From Lamellibrachia satsuma (Eukaryota > Annelida > Polychaeta > Sabellida > Siboglinidae), in NCBI GenBank assembly GCA_033239005.1, contig BSQZ01000001.1:8192000-8255999 (forward strand): DNA of 64,000 nt, in the 5' to 3' direction. Below are positions 1 to 13,420 of this stretch, piece by piece. Numbering within the stretch: position 1 is the first letter of the stretch; each line of letters starts with the position of its first letter. Below the pieces are notes generated by a model. The model searched no databases, was not told the DNA's origin, and was given only the letters and a program-made list of their open reading frames with translations. Position numbers and translations under genes: made by a program.

Positions 1-2937
1 GTTCACAAATATATCGACACTGTGAAACAACTGATAATCTCTCTCTCAGACAAGTAAATCTTTCTTCTCGGCATCTCTCATCTGTGTCCAAAATGCTGCA
101 TTCTCACAAACAACCCGAGACCAAATCCCAAATGTTTTAAACATGGACGGTTTCTCCAAACCCACATGTCCACATTTCATGCACTCCTTCGTTAATAAAT
201 TAGCAGAAAGAACAAACTGAAATTAACCAGAAAAATTAATCAATTAGCACTGTGTTTGCTAAGTCTAAACTTCCATATCATCGAAACTGTTGCACGTTCA
301 AAGCCACAAAAATTCCACAAACGAGCAGCCTAAGCCACAACAACAGAGATAGTGCAAAACAAGACTGGACATATCCACAAGCTCTGATCATAAAGTCAAA
401 TAGAACTGGACCATGTCAATTAAGCTCTCCTGATAAGTGGCACTTGGTGACAAAATGAGGTCAGGAGAGAGCACCACCTGAAGGTTGAGAAACAAGAAAA
501 AGTAATCAGAACTGATTAGAAACATTGTGTGTCAAGTGTAGACAAACTGCAGGTCTGCAGTAGCAGTGAGACGCGGCAGTGACCAACGTGTGAGCTAGTA
601 GACTTGACAGAATAATCCTCACCAAGCAGTGCTCGACCTGTACCAACATGTTTGCTGGTGACTCAGGTCTGGTGGCTTCGTTGTAGAACGGCCTGATTTC
701 GGCAAATCTCAAAAACACGCCGAAACAACCGGAAGGGAAAACTCGAGAAGACACCAACAGATGGTTACTGTACACAGAGTTTACTGCAGAAACCAGCAGT
801 GACCGCCTGGTGACCAAATCTTCTGGCGACCAGATCTTCTGGCCATGTCAAATGTCACACACAAACAGAGACAGACTGATAGACAAACAGGCAAAGTAAC
901 AAACTAGTACCCAGATCTCCACACAACCATGTTCCCACCGACTGTGGAAACGGACCACAAAAATCCCTACCTTGCTGACAAAACTCATGCTATCAAAACC
1001 ATATAACTACCTGCCTGAAACAACCATGGGAATAACCACACCAGGAGCACCACAACATACCAGGGTTACTACCAGGGTGAATGTTGGTAGTGGTGCCGGG
1101 CGTAAATTTACCCTAGTCAGCAGTAGAACCTGTCCCCCTGCATCAGTGCCCTGTCACTACTGCTGTGTCCAACTAGAGTGTGTCTAGAGTCAATGCTCTC
1201 AGTACCTAGCTACCTGGCTGGCTGACAGCCAACACAAGCACCACTCATTAACATGACAAGGCTTGCCTTCAACTCCGGCCGGCCCATTTCATCGCTTGGG
1301 ATCACAGTCAGCGGGAACACCAAAGTTTCACAAGTAAAACTTCACAAACTTTACACCACAAACCTCAACTTGCATAATAAAGTCACTGCCCAATTCCAGG
1401 TACTATAATCTGGTTTTAGATTGGAAAAACAGTCTTGTTTTCAACAGCAAACCCAGCCTGCGCCACCCATGGGTTAATGGACTGGTCCGAAACATGTCAA
1501 AACTTGGAGTGAAGTCTCCCTCCAGTTCAGTGCAGCTGAAGTTGGCCAGGAGGCAAGTCCGTGCAGGACCGTCTGACTATAGGATAATCTCTCCACACAA
1601 TCCAGCGCCGGCGGTGCAGACACAAAGCACCATTGCATGAGCACACAGCATGCACATATGCGGTGCCAACTTAGAGGATCTTTAATAAAGGCCATTGTCC
1701 ACTGGACTACAAAAACTTCTGGTTGCTACGTGCCTATGCTGCCAAGCAACCGCAAACAATGTTACTCGATGGGATATTTCTAAGTGTTTAGAGACCAGTC
1801 CAGAACTGGTAGAAATAAATCACTGAAGATTCCATAAAACTATCAAATTTAGGTTGCACGTGTTAATCCATTGGCACTGTTAGTAAACTGTCCCACTTTT
1901 TACTTTGAATTTGTGGAAAAATTTTTGGAATTTCAGTGTAGGTGTTCACTTTGTAACAAACTTCCAAAATAAGCATCACCATCCAACCCTACTATTGACA
2001 AATTTTATTGTTAAAAAATCACTTTGTGAGAGCCCAATTAATTCAAATCGTGACTACCTGGTATATGTCCCAAATGACCTTTATTTATGCAAATGATCAT
2101 TCCAAACATCATATTTCTCAGTATTGTTCCCAAGACAAGTACGTAAATTCCAGAAGGTGTGCAAAATTATATAAATTAACAATATAAAAAAATTGTTTCG
2201 TGGCAGTTAATTACTCAATAAAATTCAATTTCCTCCAAGTTTGTTTGCATAAATAATGATCAAACAAAGATTTTGTGCTTTTTAAGATTGAGCTCATATG
2301 GGCAGTGCTGAATGTCTTATAGGCAAAATCTGTTTTTTTTATGCATTTTTATGTGAATAGATCACTAGATAATTATATTTAACACCATGAAACCCTACTT
2401 TTATATTATTACTTTGATTAGACAATGTTACTTTAATTAATTAATAGTCTTATTCCAACAAAAAAATTAAATAGACAAGTACCATCAAAATTCTATCCAC
2501 TTAAAAACAATTAACTACAAATTCATATAGCTCAACAGATCACAAATCAAAGTGCTGAAGAGTGTTTTAATAATGACAAAATTTTTCTTGATCAGTAAAT
2601 GTATGTAAATATCATGGGCAAAGCAGGATTTCAAATAGGTAGCTTTAAAAAAGGCCTTAAAACAATGATCTGATTCCATTACCACTTTATGAAAGTCACG
2701 TTAACTGGATCACACATGCCCCATTTGATTTATCAGTCTTTTCTTGAAATAAATTAAAAAGTTAAAACTTTTAACAGAAGTAGGCAAAATCATTAAGCGT
2801 CATTACAATTAGCATGCATGCAGCTGACTATGTTCTAGACAACAGCGACGATAGTAACTATGACTACAGGCACCAACTATCTCGCACTGACTAGACTGGC
2901 AGCATCCCATTGGCTAAAAATCACATGCAACACTTAC
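1..2937 (-). other. POLR2H intron 3, partial; no coding sequence seen
   Basis: This AT-rich stretch follows the exon 3 splice donor on the minus strand. The remaining RPB8 C-terminus (the segment after Arg-Leu, about 40 residues, ending near a Lys-Leu-Ala-Phe-type tail in animals) was looked for on the minus strand and not found, so the last exon is probably off the left edge. I see no other gene, and only simple AT-rich sequence between about 1,860 and 2,800. Confidence 0.6.
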
Positions 2938-3115
2938 AGTCGAGATCCTGGCTCTGGGGTGGATTCATCGCCCTCGATGCGGTACACCTTGCCATACATG
3001 ACGTATTCGAAGCTGTCAGCTCGCGATGGTGTCGAGTCCGTTGGATCGTACTCCCCATCATCCAACATCCCGTCCTCGTGCAGGCTCGTCGCAATCACCA
3101 TCCGGAACTTGTCAC
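2938..3115 (-). CDS. POLR2H: POLR2H (RPB8) coding exon 3
   Basis: This exon encodes the middle and most conserved part of RPB8, the small OB-fold-like subunit shared by RNA polymerases I, II and III in the nucleus. The translation contains [16 protein letters not shown] and [16 protein letters not shown], nearly identical to animal RPB8. On the minus strand the acceptor is TTTCAG before 3,115 and the donor is GTAAGT after 2,938. The exon adds 178 nt: it enters with one base of a Gly codon supplied by exon 2 and leaves two bases (CT) of a Leu codon. Human RPB8 has Arg-Leu-Ser at the same place. The divergent part is the tail, STPEPGSR, which is variable in the family. Confidence 0.97.
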
Positions 3116-5758
3116 CTGAAATTTGATGTCTCAGCATCAGTTTTCAAAGTCTTCATCCCGACATGTGATAACGATGATTAGTGTCACCTGTATATATGTT
3201 AACATATAGGAAATAATTTGGTCTTACAAAGAATAATTTTTTTTGGGTAGTCCAAATAGTTTATCTAGCAAAATTTCACAAATGTTGTACAATGCGATTA
3301 GTGCAAGGAACACATCAATACTTAGTTCTAAGAAAACAACAAATCTCAGATATGGTCACTGAAAGAAAAAAAACAGGACAAAGATATGTTAACATGGAGT
3401 TCAGGCAATGATCACACCGGAGTTAAAAACACCAGACATGACATTTTACTGAACGTAGGCACCAAAACCCTCTTGGGAATTTAGTGTACATATGTGAAAA
3501 TGTTGCTGATGCTTACACATATTCTAGCAAGGTTGAAGCATAGGGAAAAGGACACTAAGCAAAGATTATGCATAGCACTACAAAGTACCTTTTGATGGTG
3601 GTGGTGATAGTGACCCAGACACTAGTGGTGGTGAAAATGACAAAACCGATATATCATTGAATATGATAACAATGACAATAATGGACTGAATGCAATGATG
3701 AAACAATGGTAGGAGCACTACTAATGACAAACGCAAACACACTGAAACAAATGAAGGCTATTCTGTAAACCGGCTGCACACATCCTAGGACAAGCACACA
3801 TACACACACACACGCCAACATGCACACCAACACACAATGCCAGTTTCTGTGTGGTTTTGTATATATACTTCATGGCCTGCGTGTGTGCACGTGTCAGCAA
3901 GTACGTGTGCGTAGTATTTATCAGCAGCATTTACGCATTGCCCGTCATTACGTGCCTCTATTGATTTCGTGTCAGCGTCCAATACACGTGGGCATTCTAT
4001 TTTTATCATGCAACTGCCAAGTGGTGCGCGCGTTTCTTATTTGTTACTTTCCTTGTGATCGTCATTGCACGGTGATGACAAGACACGGCGGCGTGATGAC
4101 GCAGGCGTCGCTATGGCAACCACATGACCATTGACGTTGTGATATCACGGGACGGGTGCGTGAGATGGGATTAGTGCTGTCGTCACTGGACAGGGATGCG
4201 GCCCCCGTGCCTTCACACACTGACCGTCTCTATTTTCATGGTGAGACTCAAAAACACCACCCATTGACGTTGGTTTGGGCGTCGGTGCTGTACACAGGTA
4301 GGTTCATTCATGTGGTCGGGTTTCATTCATTCATTCGCGTGTGCATACGTGTGTGCACACGTGCGTCACGGTAATTCAAACTGCTACACGGCAACAATTC
4401 AACACAGAGTTTGAGGCAAAGGAAGCTTCAAAGTGATGGGCGGACACCAGATACTGTTGGAGATTACTGGACAACAACAGACCACTGATTATGCGTCTGT
4501 TGGCTGGCCGGCCACCTGTCTGTCAGGAGAGAGCAGTGGACACTAAACACCTACACCCAGGTCTACAACCAATCCACACCTACCATCAATCAAAGCATGC
4601 CATGGTGCCATGTAATATACATATATAAGGAAATATGACTAGATAACTTAAGGTAAGCCCTAAAATTTAATACAGCTAGGTCTGATCTGTCAACAGGCCG
4701 AATTGAGCAAAAAGAGAATCTCCACCCACGATTTACAAATGTCAGCATAACTGGGAAACCACCAGCGTGCTAAAAGCGGAAATTCAATAATGACTAAGTT
4801 CTGTCGACTTAAATATAGCAACCTTTATAACCGCAGACATTAAATGTCATCTTTTTGCTTTTTCAGGTACATGCATACGTCTCCTCAAAGGTTTCTCTTT
4901 TCAGGTATATTTATCTCTACAAAGATGGATGATTTGTTTTTTCTCATATATGCAATATCAAAATGTATTTATATCAAATTGTATTAATATCAAGATGTAT
5001 TCATATCAAAATGTATTATAACAAAATGTATTTATATCAAAATGTATTTATATCAAAAAGTATGTTTTATCAAAATGTATTTTTTTAAAGTATTTTTTAT
5101 CAAAAGGTATTTTTTATCAAAATGTATTTTTTTATTAAAATGTATTTTTTTTATTAAAATGTATTTTTTTTAATCAAAATGTATTTTATCAAGATGCTTC
5201 ATACAAAGTTTGAAGGTTTAGCAACAAACAGTTTTGAATAAAAGTATGTTGAAGCTACCATATTAAGTGAGTGTTTGTTTATTGAATGTTTGTTTATATA
5301 TTACTGCTTTGACATTTAAGTACATGCACCAAAACCGAAAAGGCCCTATGGTTAACGAAAAGATTAAGCACCACTTTCATTTTACCGAAAATCTGATAAC
5401 AACACTCATGGAAAACTTGGCATTAAAATTATGGAAAATTCAACTGAAGTCCAGCAACGAAAGTATGCTCTTGTAGAACTGTGCAGATAGTGCTGCCATC
5501 AGATGAGAGCGAACTACACTACAGTCAAAATACGAAACAAATGTCAAGTAAAGAACTATGTAGTAAAAAGTAGGGGAGTGTGCACAAGGTGTCTGAAAAT
5601 GTCAAAAATGTCTGTTTCACGAAAGTATTTAAAAATTAATGGAACTGTCAGTGACTGTGATTTGACACTGTGTTCTCAGCGGATGCAGACAGCAGCCGAT
5701 GTTCAGACAGATGTCTTCTGAGGAGACGAAGACATGAGGAACCTAGCCAGAAACTCAC
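3116..5758 (-). other. POLR2H intron 2
   Basis: This 2.6-kb intron lies between phase-matched donor (GTGAGT) and acceptor (TTTCAG) sites. It contains a purine/pyrimidine-alternating CA-rich patch near 3,800-3,920 and a degenerate TATCAAAATGTATT repeat near 4,956-5,200. No coding sequence was recognised. Confidence 0.85.
4956..5200. repeat. Degenerate AT-rich tandem repeat, TATCAAAATGTATT(T)n
   Basis: About a dozen imperfect units of 16 to 20 bases, each built on TATCAAAATGTATT with T-runs of changing length. Length change is mostly in the T-run, as expected from slippage. The array is inside POLR2H intron 2. Confidence 0.85.
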
Positions 5759-5842
5759 CTAGATCCATGGGATAGATCTGTGTGTTGACATCGAGGATCA
5801 GGTCCATCTTGAATGATTCACTCTCGCAGTGCAGCCGCGACA
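5759..5842 (-). CDS. POLR2H: POLR2H (RPB8) coding exon 2
   Basis: This exon encodes 28 codons including [20 protein letters not shown] and the following TQIYPMDL, which match the RPB8 strand region right after the N-terminal segment. It joins exon 1 by completing a split Val codon (G|TG) and joins exon 3 by a split Gly codon (G|GT). On the minus strand the acceptor is TTTCAG and the donor is GTGAGTTT. Length is 84 nt. Both boundaries keep the frame through all three exons, which makes the gene model secure. Confidence 0.97.
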
Positions 5843-5936
5843 CTGAAACAAAACAGGTGGTTCACCATTGCCTTGTCTCATGTTATATCTCTGTCTAGTT
5901 ACTAATGTATAATTATTTTAATAATAAATTTTATAT

Positions 5937-5965
<29 letters not shown>

Positions 5966-5972
<7 letters not shown>

Positions 5973-6015
5973 TAAAATATAGCAAATAATAAATTAGTTA
6001 AAACACGATATATAT

Positions 6016-6074
<59 letters not shown>

Positions 6075-6195
6075 GTATATTACTGTGTGTGTATATATAC
6101 ATATATATATATATATAATATATATTATATATATATATATTATATATATATATCGTGTTTTAACTAATTTATTATTTGCTATATTTTAACGTGTA
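5966..6195. repeat. Long palindrome with (TA)n core
   Basis: A left arm at about 5,966-6,017 and a right arm at about 6,141-6,195 are near-perfect reverse complements of about 45 bp (the left arm reads TTAAAATATAGCAAATAATA onward). Between them lies about 120 bp of TA repeats that are themselves self-complementary. The whole block can fold on itself. It may be a foldback MITE or an expansion of a palindromic core; no flanking target duplication was confirmed. Confidence 0.9.
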
Positions 6196-6384
6196 TTTTA
6201 AGTTCCTCTAAATGGACTTTGTCCAGATATATCCTGTGCTGCATAAATGTACTTATTATTATAAAAATTATGGAATAAATACAAGTATTCTGTAAGATTT
6301 TAGGAAATACTCCTGGTATTTACTGCTTCTTTGGCACACGGCTAATATGGCTGAACTGAACTGGGATCAAGTGGACGGATAGTG

Positions 6385-6640
6385 TAAGGAAATTAAGGGA
6401 AATCTAGAGGGTAAGGAAGGGGAAGCAAATAGGGGGATGGGCATGGAAGTAGAGCGAGAATATGGGGTGACAGACATAACAGAAGAGCAAGAAGGGATGG
6501 GGAGAGAGAGAAGGGGAATAATGGGAGTGGAGCAAGACAGGGGGAGGGAGAGAGCGGGTGAAAGTGTGGGAGAGAGACTCGGGAGAATGATAAAGAAGAA
6601 GAGTGGGCACAGAGGGAAGGGAAGGCTATGGAGATGTAGT
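6385..6640. repeat. Purine-rich tract
   Basis: About 250 bases are strongly A+G on the plus strand (GGGGAGAGAGAGAAGGGG and similar). This produces several false open frames rich in Ser/Pro/Leu on the minus strand. Such tracts can form triplex DNA, but that is inference. Confidence 0.75.
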
Positions 6641-7146
6641 GAGCAGTGATAGATGTAAATAACTGAACAAATATAAACCAAACTGTGACCATCTGTGTTT
6701 GTACATTAGATAGCCTCACCAGGGCATCAGCTCAACTTGCTTGTGTAATTAGGCAGACCCACCCAGACAGTTATAATGGTTACTGGGGCACAACAAACAA
6801 CCTAATTTACTGAAAGTCTACAAGCAATCACTGGTCTTCAGTACACACCTATTATTTCCAGCTTCCAAATAATTCACACCTATCAGTTGTGTCTGTTTCC
6901 TGTCTTTCTGATTTTGACAATCCATAGCAAAGTTACACTATAGGTTGATCAGCTTGACCTACAGACTGGGCAAGCAAGACCCAGGGCCACTGCCTTCAGC
7001 CAGTGGACTGGTCACTTTATTCCTACCTGCCAATACATGTTTCCCACCCTCCCTCAGTAGCCATGCAGGGGCAAGTCAAGACAGGGTGTTCCAGTCCCTC
7101 CCCACCCACTTAGCACAATGGCTCAGCTGGCAGACTTTAAATACAC

Positions 7147-7230
7147 ACAGACAGACAATCAAAGACAAGCAGGGTAATTACAAGACAATAAAAGACAAGC
7201 AGGGTAATTACAAGACAATAAAAGACAAGG
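7147..7230. repeat. 29-bp tandem repeat, about 3 copies
   Basis: Units read AAGACAAGCAGGGTAATTAC followed by AAGACAATA or a close variant. The last copy is shortened and altered (GACAAGGGGGTAATTAC). It lies in POLR2H intron 1. Confidence 0.8.
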
Positions 7231-10200
7231 GGGTAATTACTAGTTCAGTCTCTGACTCTCGGCCTGGTCTCTTATTTTCACTGCTATGCTAAACACCACC
7301 CATTCAGTAACTGTGTGTATGTTGTATGGTATAAATCATATATCTTAGCCATAGGTGGACAGCTACTAAAAACCGAATCCCACCTCCTTAAAAGTTTGCA
7401 AATTTGTTAAGGATTTCGATTCAGCACAACAACTTGGTGCTTATTTGTCTAAAAATGGCATTTTTACATAAAAAAAACAGATAACAGGAAAAAGCCTTAA
7501 CATTATCTGTCTCACTAATACAGAATGCATTTGTGAATGCCTGTAAAAAACAGTATCATGTAAGTGCTTAAATACTACTCCAAAGGTATCATCAGTGTGG
7601 CGGGCAATAATTATAGAATATGCTTCTTTGTTTCCACACAATTCAATCATTTAGACAGTTCTTCCCGTCTCTACATAATGATACTGTACACTATGCCAAA
7701 TAATTAATCTGCACAATATGCCAAATAAATAGGCACAAAGACAGATTGTACACTAATTACTTGCTCACACAGAGCACTCTCTGTTTAGTATATTGCATGT
7801 ACATACATGTACAAGCATGCACCTGCATACATATCTGTACATAAGTGTGTATATAACAGTGTACCAGACCCACTATGAACTGAAACTATGCGTATCTGTC
7901 CTACTCCGTCCCACACAGAAGGTTACAACAGCATTGAGGAGGTCCACCTGCACTTAGACCCTGGTCTCATTAAGGCAGCCACTTCCACTGGCCCTCATGT
8001 CCAACATTGCTGTTCAAACAAGAATGTCATTTACTGCACACCACCGCCCCGCGACCAGCAACAGTTCGGTTTAAACTCAAGCTGCCGTCTCACATGTAGA
8101 GCAGACTTTTTGCCAGCAAACAACAGTTTGGAAAACTTTTTAAAATCTGCTATGCAAAAACTATCAGGATTTTAATCTAACCGTAAACTCAGGTAAAATA
8201 TCTACAATTTTATCAGCACCATCAGCTGATGCACTTATAATCAGAAGATTTGTATTATTTTTTTATTAACATTTATTAATTAATGGAAGGAAGATAGCTA
8301 AAACTATTTTGAATAAACTGTTTTGTAACTCTTGTTCAAATTAACAGTTTTTCAAGTAATTCAGCAAGGTGAGAGCACAGAAACTAGGACATGCTGCCTT
8401 GACAATATATCTGGCAAAGTTTTACATTTCTTATTTTGAAGCCATCGATATCAGGACATTTCATGGGACCAAATGCACCATAGTTTGCACACCAGACATG
8501 TCTAACTGCACCGCTTCTATCCACTACCATCACTGCAGCAAATAGTTTGAAACAACCAGAAAACCAACTATACCTGCACCACCCAACTGCCCGTCGTCCA
8601 GTGGCTGAGAGGCGACATTCTGTGTGCTGACAGGACTGTCAAGCAGGCAATGCTGTAAGGTCTTGACCACCACTGCATTTATACCCCTGAGTGTACTCCC
8701 ACAAGCAAGCCATTCATGGTTCCTAAGACAACCTCCACCCCAGGCTAGCCTGGACATGCATGCTCACAGCTCATTGGCTGGCTGGTGTCACATGACTGAG
8801 CAAGGCGGTAAATGAGCTTAGGCAGGTATCATCATGTATATGTGTTAGTGTGTGGGGGGGCTTTGTTCTCAGTGCCTGACTGCTGTGGACCATTGAGTAT
8901 CCCAGCCATAATAGATACACAAACAATCAAAGCATTGTGTATGACAGTTGGCACATAAAAGGCAATTAATTGCAATTTCCTACTGCAACTGTAAGCCCAA
9001 TTACTGGGGCTGAGATTAACAACTCCCCAGTTAATAACAACCCAAGCCTACAAGTACAACTTAGCTAGATCTGTAAAGACACACACCGTGTGTATTAAGA
9101 ACATATATCATATGTCAACCAGATATGCTATTGTAGATGTGAAAATAAATAATATTCATAATAAAACTTTATTTTAACACCGCCAAATCCGGGGCTACTG
9201 CCCCACTCAAAGGTGTGTACAAACAATATTAATTCACACGATCAAACTTGTACGAAGATTTTACATATAATAACAATAGGGGACCTAGCGATAGTGATAA
9301 TAATACATGCACTGTATAAGATGTTAAAACTATGCAGAGTGTTTGTGTGTGTAAATTATTTTAAGAAAATGCTTACTGATTACATTGCGTTTGTATATAT
9401 AAAATAAAAATGTAACATGTAATAAGATCATACAAATGCAATATCACAGCAGTAAAACCCATTAAGTGGAAAAAAGAAATGTCTTTAGTAGCTTGGCTAA
9501 ATGGCTAACTTGCTTCCCAAATATTCTATAATTGTACCTAACAATTCTGCTGTAATAACTGAACAATTACAGAAGTACTCTAGCATAGAACAATAGAACA
9601 AAAATAAGTTATTTTGGGGCCGAATTTTTCATTTCTGATTTCATCATTTAAATCTGTAGTTCAGGTAATTTAGAAACTATTTTTATTATACTGATATAGA
9701 TTTCTGGTAGTTCATCATCTCTGGCACAAGGCTGAACGAATGACAATCCTAGATAAAAGCTGAAATGGCTTGGTGGCTGCTAAATAGTAAATATTTTCGT
9801 TCCCGACATCATCTTACTGCCAGCTATTCCTGTAAATGATAACTTTCTCAATCTTACTCAGAGCCTCAGACCACAACAGAGTGAGACATATATTGTAGCA
9901 TAACTTAATTAACCTTGTTGCTGATGCTTTATTTTGTATATATGTATATCAGTTATGACATACATCACAATTAAATATTTCTAGTTTATCTTATATTAAT
10001 CTTACACTTAATTAACACAATAATGTACTTAGGACATTCATATATATATATGGTCCTGGTTTGATCATGATAATTCATTAACACGTTTATAACCAATTAA
10101 AGGCTTAAAAACATCTTTATCATTTACTATAATTTGACAAACTTGCTTATAAATAATTTTTTTTAATATATGCCAAGCTACACTAAATTGTTTCTAAAAA

Positions 10201-10487
10201 CTTGCAAATAAACATTTATTTCACTCCGTGTCAGCTTGCAATTTTTTTTACCAAAGGCATTAAAGACAAATGTTTTGAGACTTATGGAAGTGATAGATTG
10301 TGGCTAGAACATCAACATATATCATGGTGACAGCGATGACTGTCATTTGTATGTCACTAAATGAATGACAAACTGCAATAATTTTTTTTTATTATAATCA
10401 GATTAGTCACTGCCTGTGGAATCTTTGACGAACAATATGTGGCTTGATCAACTAAGTAGAATGTCAGTGATTGAGTTCTTTATCCCA

Positions 10488-10550
10488 AGATCACAAAAGA
10501 TCACAAAAGATCACAAAAGATCACAAAAGATCACAAAAGATCACAAAAGA
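10488..10550. repeat. 10-bp tandem repeat AGATCACAAA, 6 copies
   Basis: Six exact or near-exact units of AGATCACAAA in tandem, inside POLR2H intron 1. Confidence 0.9.
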
Positions 10551-10823
10551 TATAAAGCAACACAAACTTATGGACATATACCCTTCAGGATTCACACGAC
10601 CATAAGAATGCTGACATATAGAGATTGTTTTATTAAATAATGTCATAACCAAGTACATATACAACACTGGCAACTTCACTTGTAGTATAGCATGTAACAT
10701 TCCTTCAGTTGTTGTAACTGCCCGCATTAATGTGGGATTATCAGACTAATTAATGGTAACAATTAGGAGAACCACAAAATTAGTAACACTTGACTGACTG
10801 GCTAATGCATCTAGGAACATGTT

Positions 10824-11043
10824 CCAGCATACCCAGCCTCACTGGGGGAAGCAGCATACCCAGCCTCACTGGGGGAAGCAGCATACCCAGCCTCACTGGG
10901 GGAAGCAGCATACCCAGCCTCACTGGGGGAAGCAGCATACCCAGCCTCACTGGGGGAAGCAGCATACCCAGCATCACTGGGGGATGCAGCATACCCAGCA
11001 TCACTGGGGGAAGCAGCATACCCAGCCTCACTGGGGGAAGCAT
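10824..11043. repeat. 27-bp minisatellite, 8 copies
   Basis: Eight units of CAGCATACCCAGCCTCACTG followed by GGGGAAG. Two units carry CATC in place of CCTC. Because 27 is a multiple of three, frames on both strands stay open across it; these are not treated as genes. Confidence 0.95.
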
Positions 11044-11766
11044 CACATACTACTTCAACAGACACCACATATTTCTCACACTTGACAACTATTTTGCACA
11101 GTGGCCAGACAATATGATGAAAATGTCTGTTCACTTAATGGTCACTGAGTCATCAAGCGTCCTGATCAATACGTCAGCTGTCAGAAAAAAAACATATTTG
11201 ACCAGAATCTCCCACTTTCAGAACAAATTCTGAGTAAACCACTGGTATGGTATTCTTTATTGTAGTTGCAAATGGTTAGTTTTTATTAACTCTCCTTGGT
11301 GCGCAGCACCAAAACCACGACTCTCGCTTCACTATAAATATCTTGTGTGTGGGTGTGTATGTGTGGTTGTTGTTTAGGCCTGTTATAGCTACTTTCCGTC
11401 ATAGCTAAACAAAATTACCATTACAGCTACAGGTTAGAGGAACAATACAGCTACTTCCTATATTCTATTCTTGGACCAAGGGAGAATCAGTTATTTGAAA
11501 TGGAATATGTAACATAAAACACAGAAAATACAGTGTTATTATGACAAAATACATTAATTGTACATTCATTTTACTCAGTGTCAAATACAATATCTTCTCG
11601 TTGCGTATGCTGATTCGGCATATGCAGCGAAGAATGTTTGTCACAAAATTCAGACCATGGAATGGATGTAAGTTTTGCAGCTTCTGCATTGAATATCTGC
11701 TGGACTAGGATGAGGGGCTCGTCACGAGCATGTTTTGTAACAGCAGTGATGACCTTTGTTTTCTCG

Positions 11767-12483
11767 CACTGGGCTACGTCAGGAGGGTGGTCATGTTCAC
11801 CATTGGGCTATGTCAGGAGGGTGGTCATGTTCACCATTGGGCTACGTCAGGAGGGTGGTCATGTTCACCACTGGGCTACGTCAGGAGGGTGGTCATGTTC
11901 ACCACTGGGCTACGTCAGGAGGGTGGTCATGTTCACCACTGGGCTATGTCAGGAGGGTGGTCATGTTCACCACTGGGCTACGTCAGGAGGGTGGTCATGT
12001 TCACTACTGGGCTATGTCAGGAGGGTGGTCATGTTCACCACTGGGCTACGTCAGGAGGGTGGTCATGTTCACCACTGGGCTATGTCAGGAGGGTGGTCAT
12101 GTTCACCACTGGGCTACGTCAGGAGGGTGGTCATGTTCACCACTGGGCTATGTCAGGAGGGTGGTCATGTTCACCACTGGGCTACGTCAGGAGGGTGGTC
12201 ATGTTCACCACTGGGCTATGTCAGGAGGGTGGTCATGTTCACCACTGGGCTATGTCAGGAGGGTGGTCATGTTCACCACTGGGCTATGTCAGGAGGGTGG
12301 TCATGTTCACCACTGGGCTACGTCAGGAGGGTGGTCATGTTCACCACTGGGCTATGTCAGGAGGGTGGTCATGTTCACCACTGGGCTATGTCAGGAGGGT
12401 GGTCATGTTCACCACTGGGCTATGTCAGGAGGGTGGTCATGTTCACCACTGGGCTATGTCAGGAGGGTGGTCTTGTTCACCAC
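11767..12483. repeat. 34-bp minisatellite, about 21 copies
   Basis: Units read GGGCTAYGTCAGGAGGGTGG followed by TCATGTTCACCACT. The main variant is C or T in CTACG/CTATG. The period is 34 bp, so each frame cycles through all three readings without stops and creates false ORFs of 250 to 300 codons. The array is in POLR2H intron 1. Confidence 0.96.
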
Positions 12484-13112
12484 CACATTAATTACTTCTT
12501 ACTACTTCTATTGTTACATTACTTCTTACTACTTCTATTATTACATTAATCCTAATATACTACTATTACATTAATACAAATTTAATACTACAACAGTAAT
12601 ACGAATATACTACTACAACATTAATCCTAATCCATTAGTATTACCAGTGTATATATTACTATTACTGGGACATTATTATTACTGCTGAACATCAAAATGT
12701 TAACTATTTTTTACCAATTCACAAGTGTGCAATCATTGCCTATCTGATCTTAAGATTTGGTCAGATTACTTTGATTTCAAAGCCGATTGTAGCTACTGTT
12801 CTAACTTCTAAACGAACATTTATAATTATTAAATCTTGTTAAATTGGTTTGCCTGCACATGTATCATATTGAGCCCTTTGTGCTTGTGCATGTTTGTGTG
12901 GAGATGCCACTGCAACACAACACAAGGGAGTAATTGGCTTGCTAATCCTGCTTTGTTTCTTTGAGCATTGGCCATTTTGTGAAACCCTAAAGTTGTCAGC
13001 CTGCTGGTGTCTTCATGGCTTAGCAATCCACTGTTAGCCATCCACATTGTTTGCAGCTCCGCGGCTGCTACCAGACATAGGGTTACATATATGGAGAATT
13101 AACAGTTGGCAT

Positions 13113-13420
13113 GAGAAGTAATAGAGAAGTAATAGAGAAGTAATAGAGAAGTAATAGAGAAGTAATAGAGAAGTAATAGAGAAGTAATAGAGAAGTAATA
13201 GAAAAGTAATAGAGAAGTAAAAAAGAACAGAGAAGTAACAGAGAAGTAACAGAGAAGTAACAGAGCAGTAACAGAGAAGTAACAGAAAAGTAACAGAAAA
13301 GTAACAGAAAAGTAACAGAAAAGTAACAGAAAAGTAACAGAAAAGTAACAGAAAAGCAATAGAAAAATCATTGAAGTCATAGGAAAGTAATAAAAAAATA
13401 CGGTCAAACTAATAAAGAAA
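13113..13420. repeat. 11-bp minisatellite, AGAAGTAATAG / AGAAAAGTAAC family
   Basis: About 25 units of 11 bp. The left half is AGAAGTAATAG and the right half shifts to AAAAGTAACAG, which suggests two rounds of local amplification of sub-variants. It ends in degenerate AAGTAATA sequence. Confidence 0.9.

Noticed and set aside
506..1187. Possible last exon of POLR2H
   Set aside because: No peptide resembling the RPB8 C-terminus was found on the minus strand, and no acceptor in the needed phase leads into one.
7888..8175. 95-codon plus-strand open frame
   Set aside because: No recognisable domain, no splice context, inside POLR2H intron 1 on the opposite strand.
11638..12574. Plus-strand open frames of 250 to 300 codons
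   Set aside because: They arise from the 34-bp minisatellite; identical peptide cycles appear in all three frames.
10488..13420. Regularly spaced repeats as a CRISPR-like array
   Set aside because: The repeats are directly tandem with no unique spacers, and the DNA is eukaryotic.
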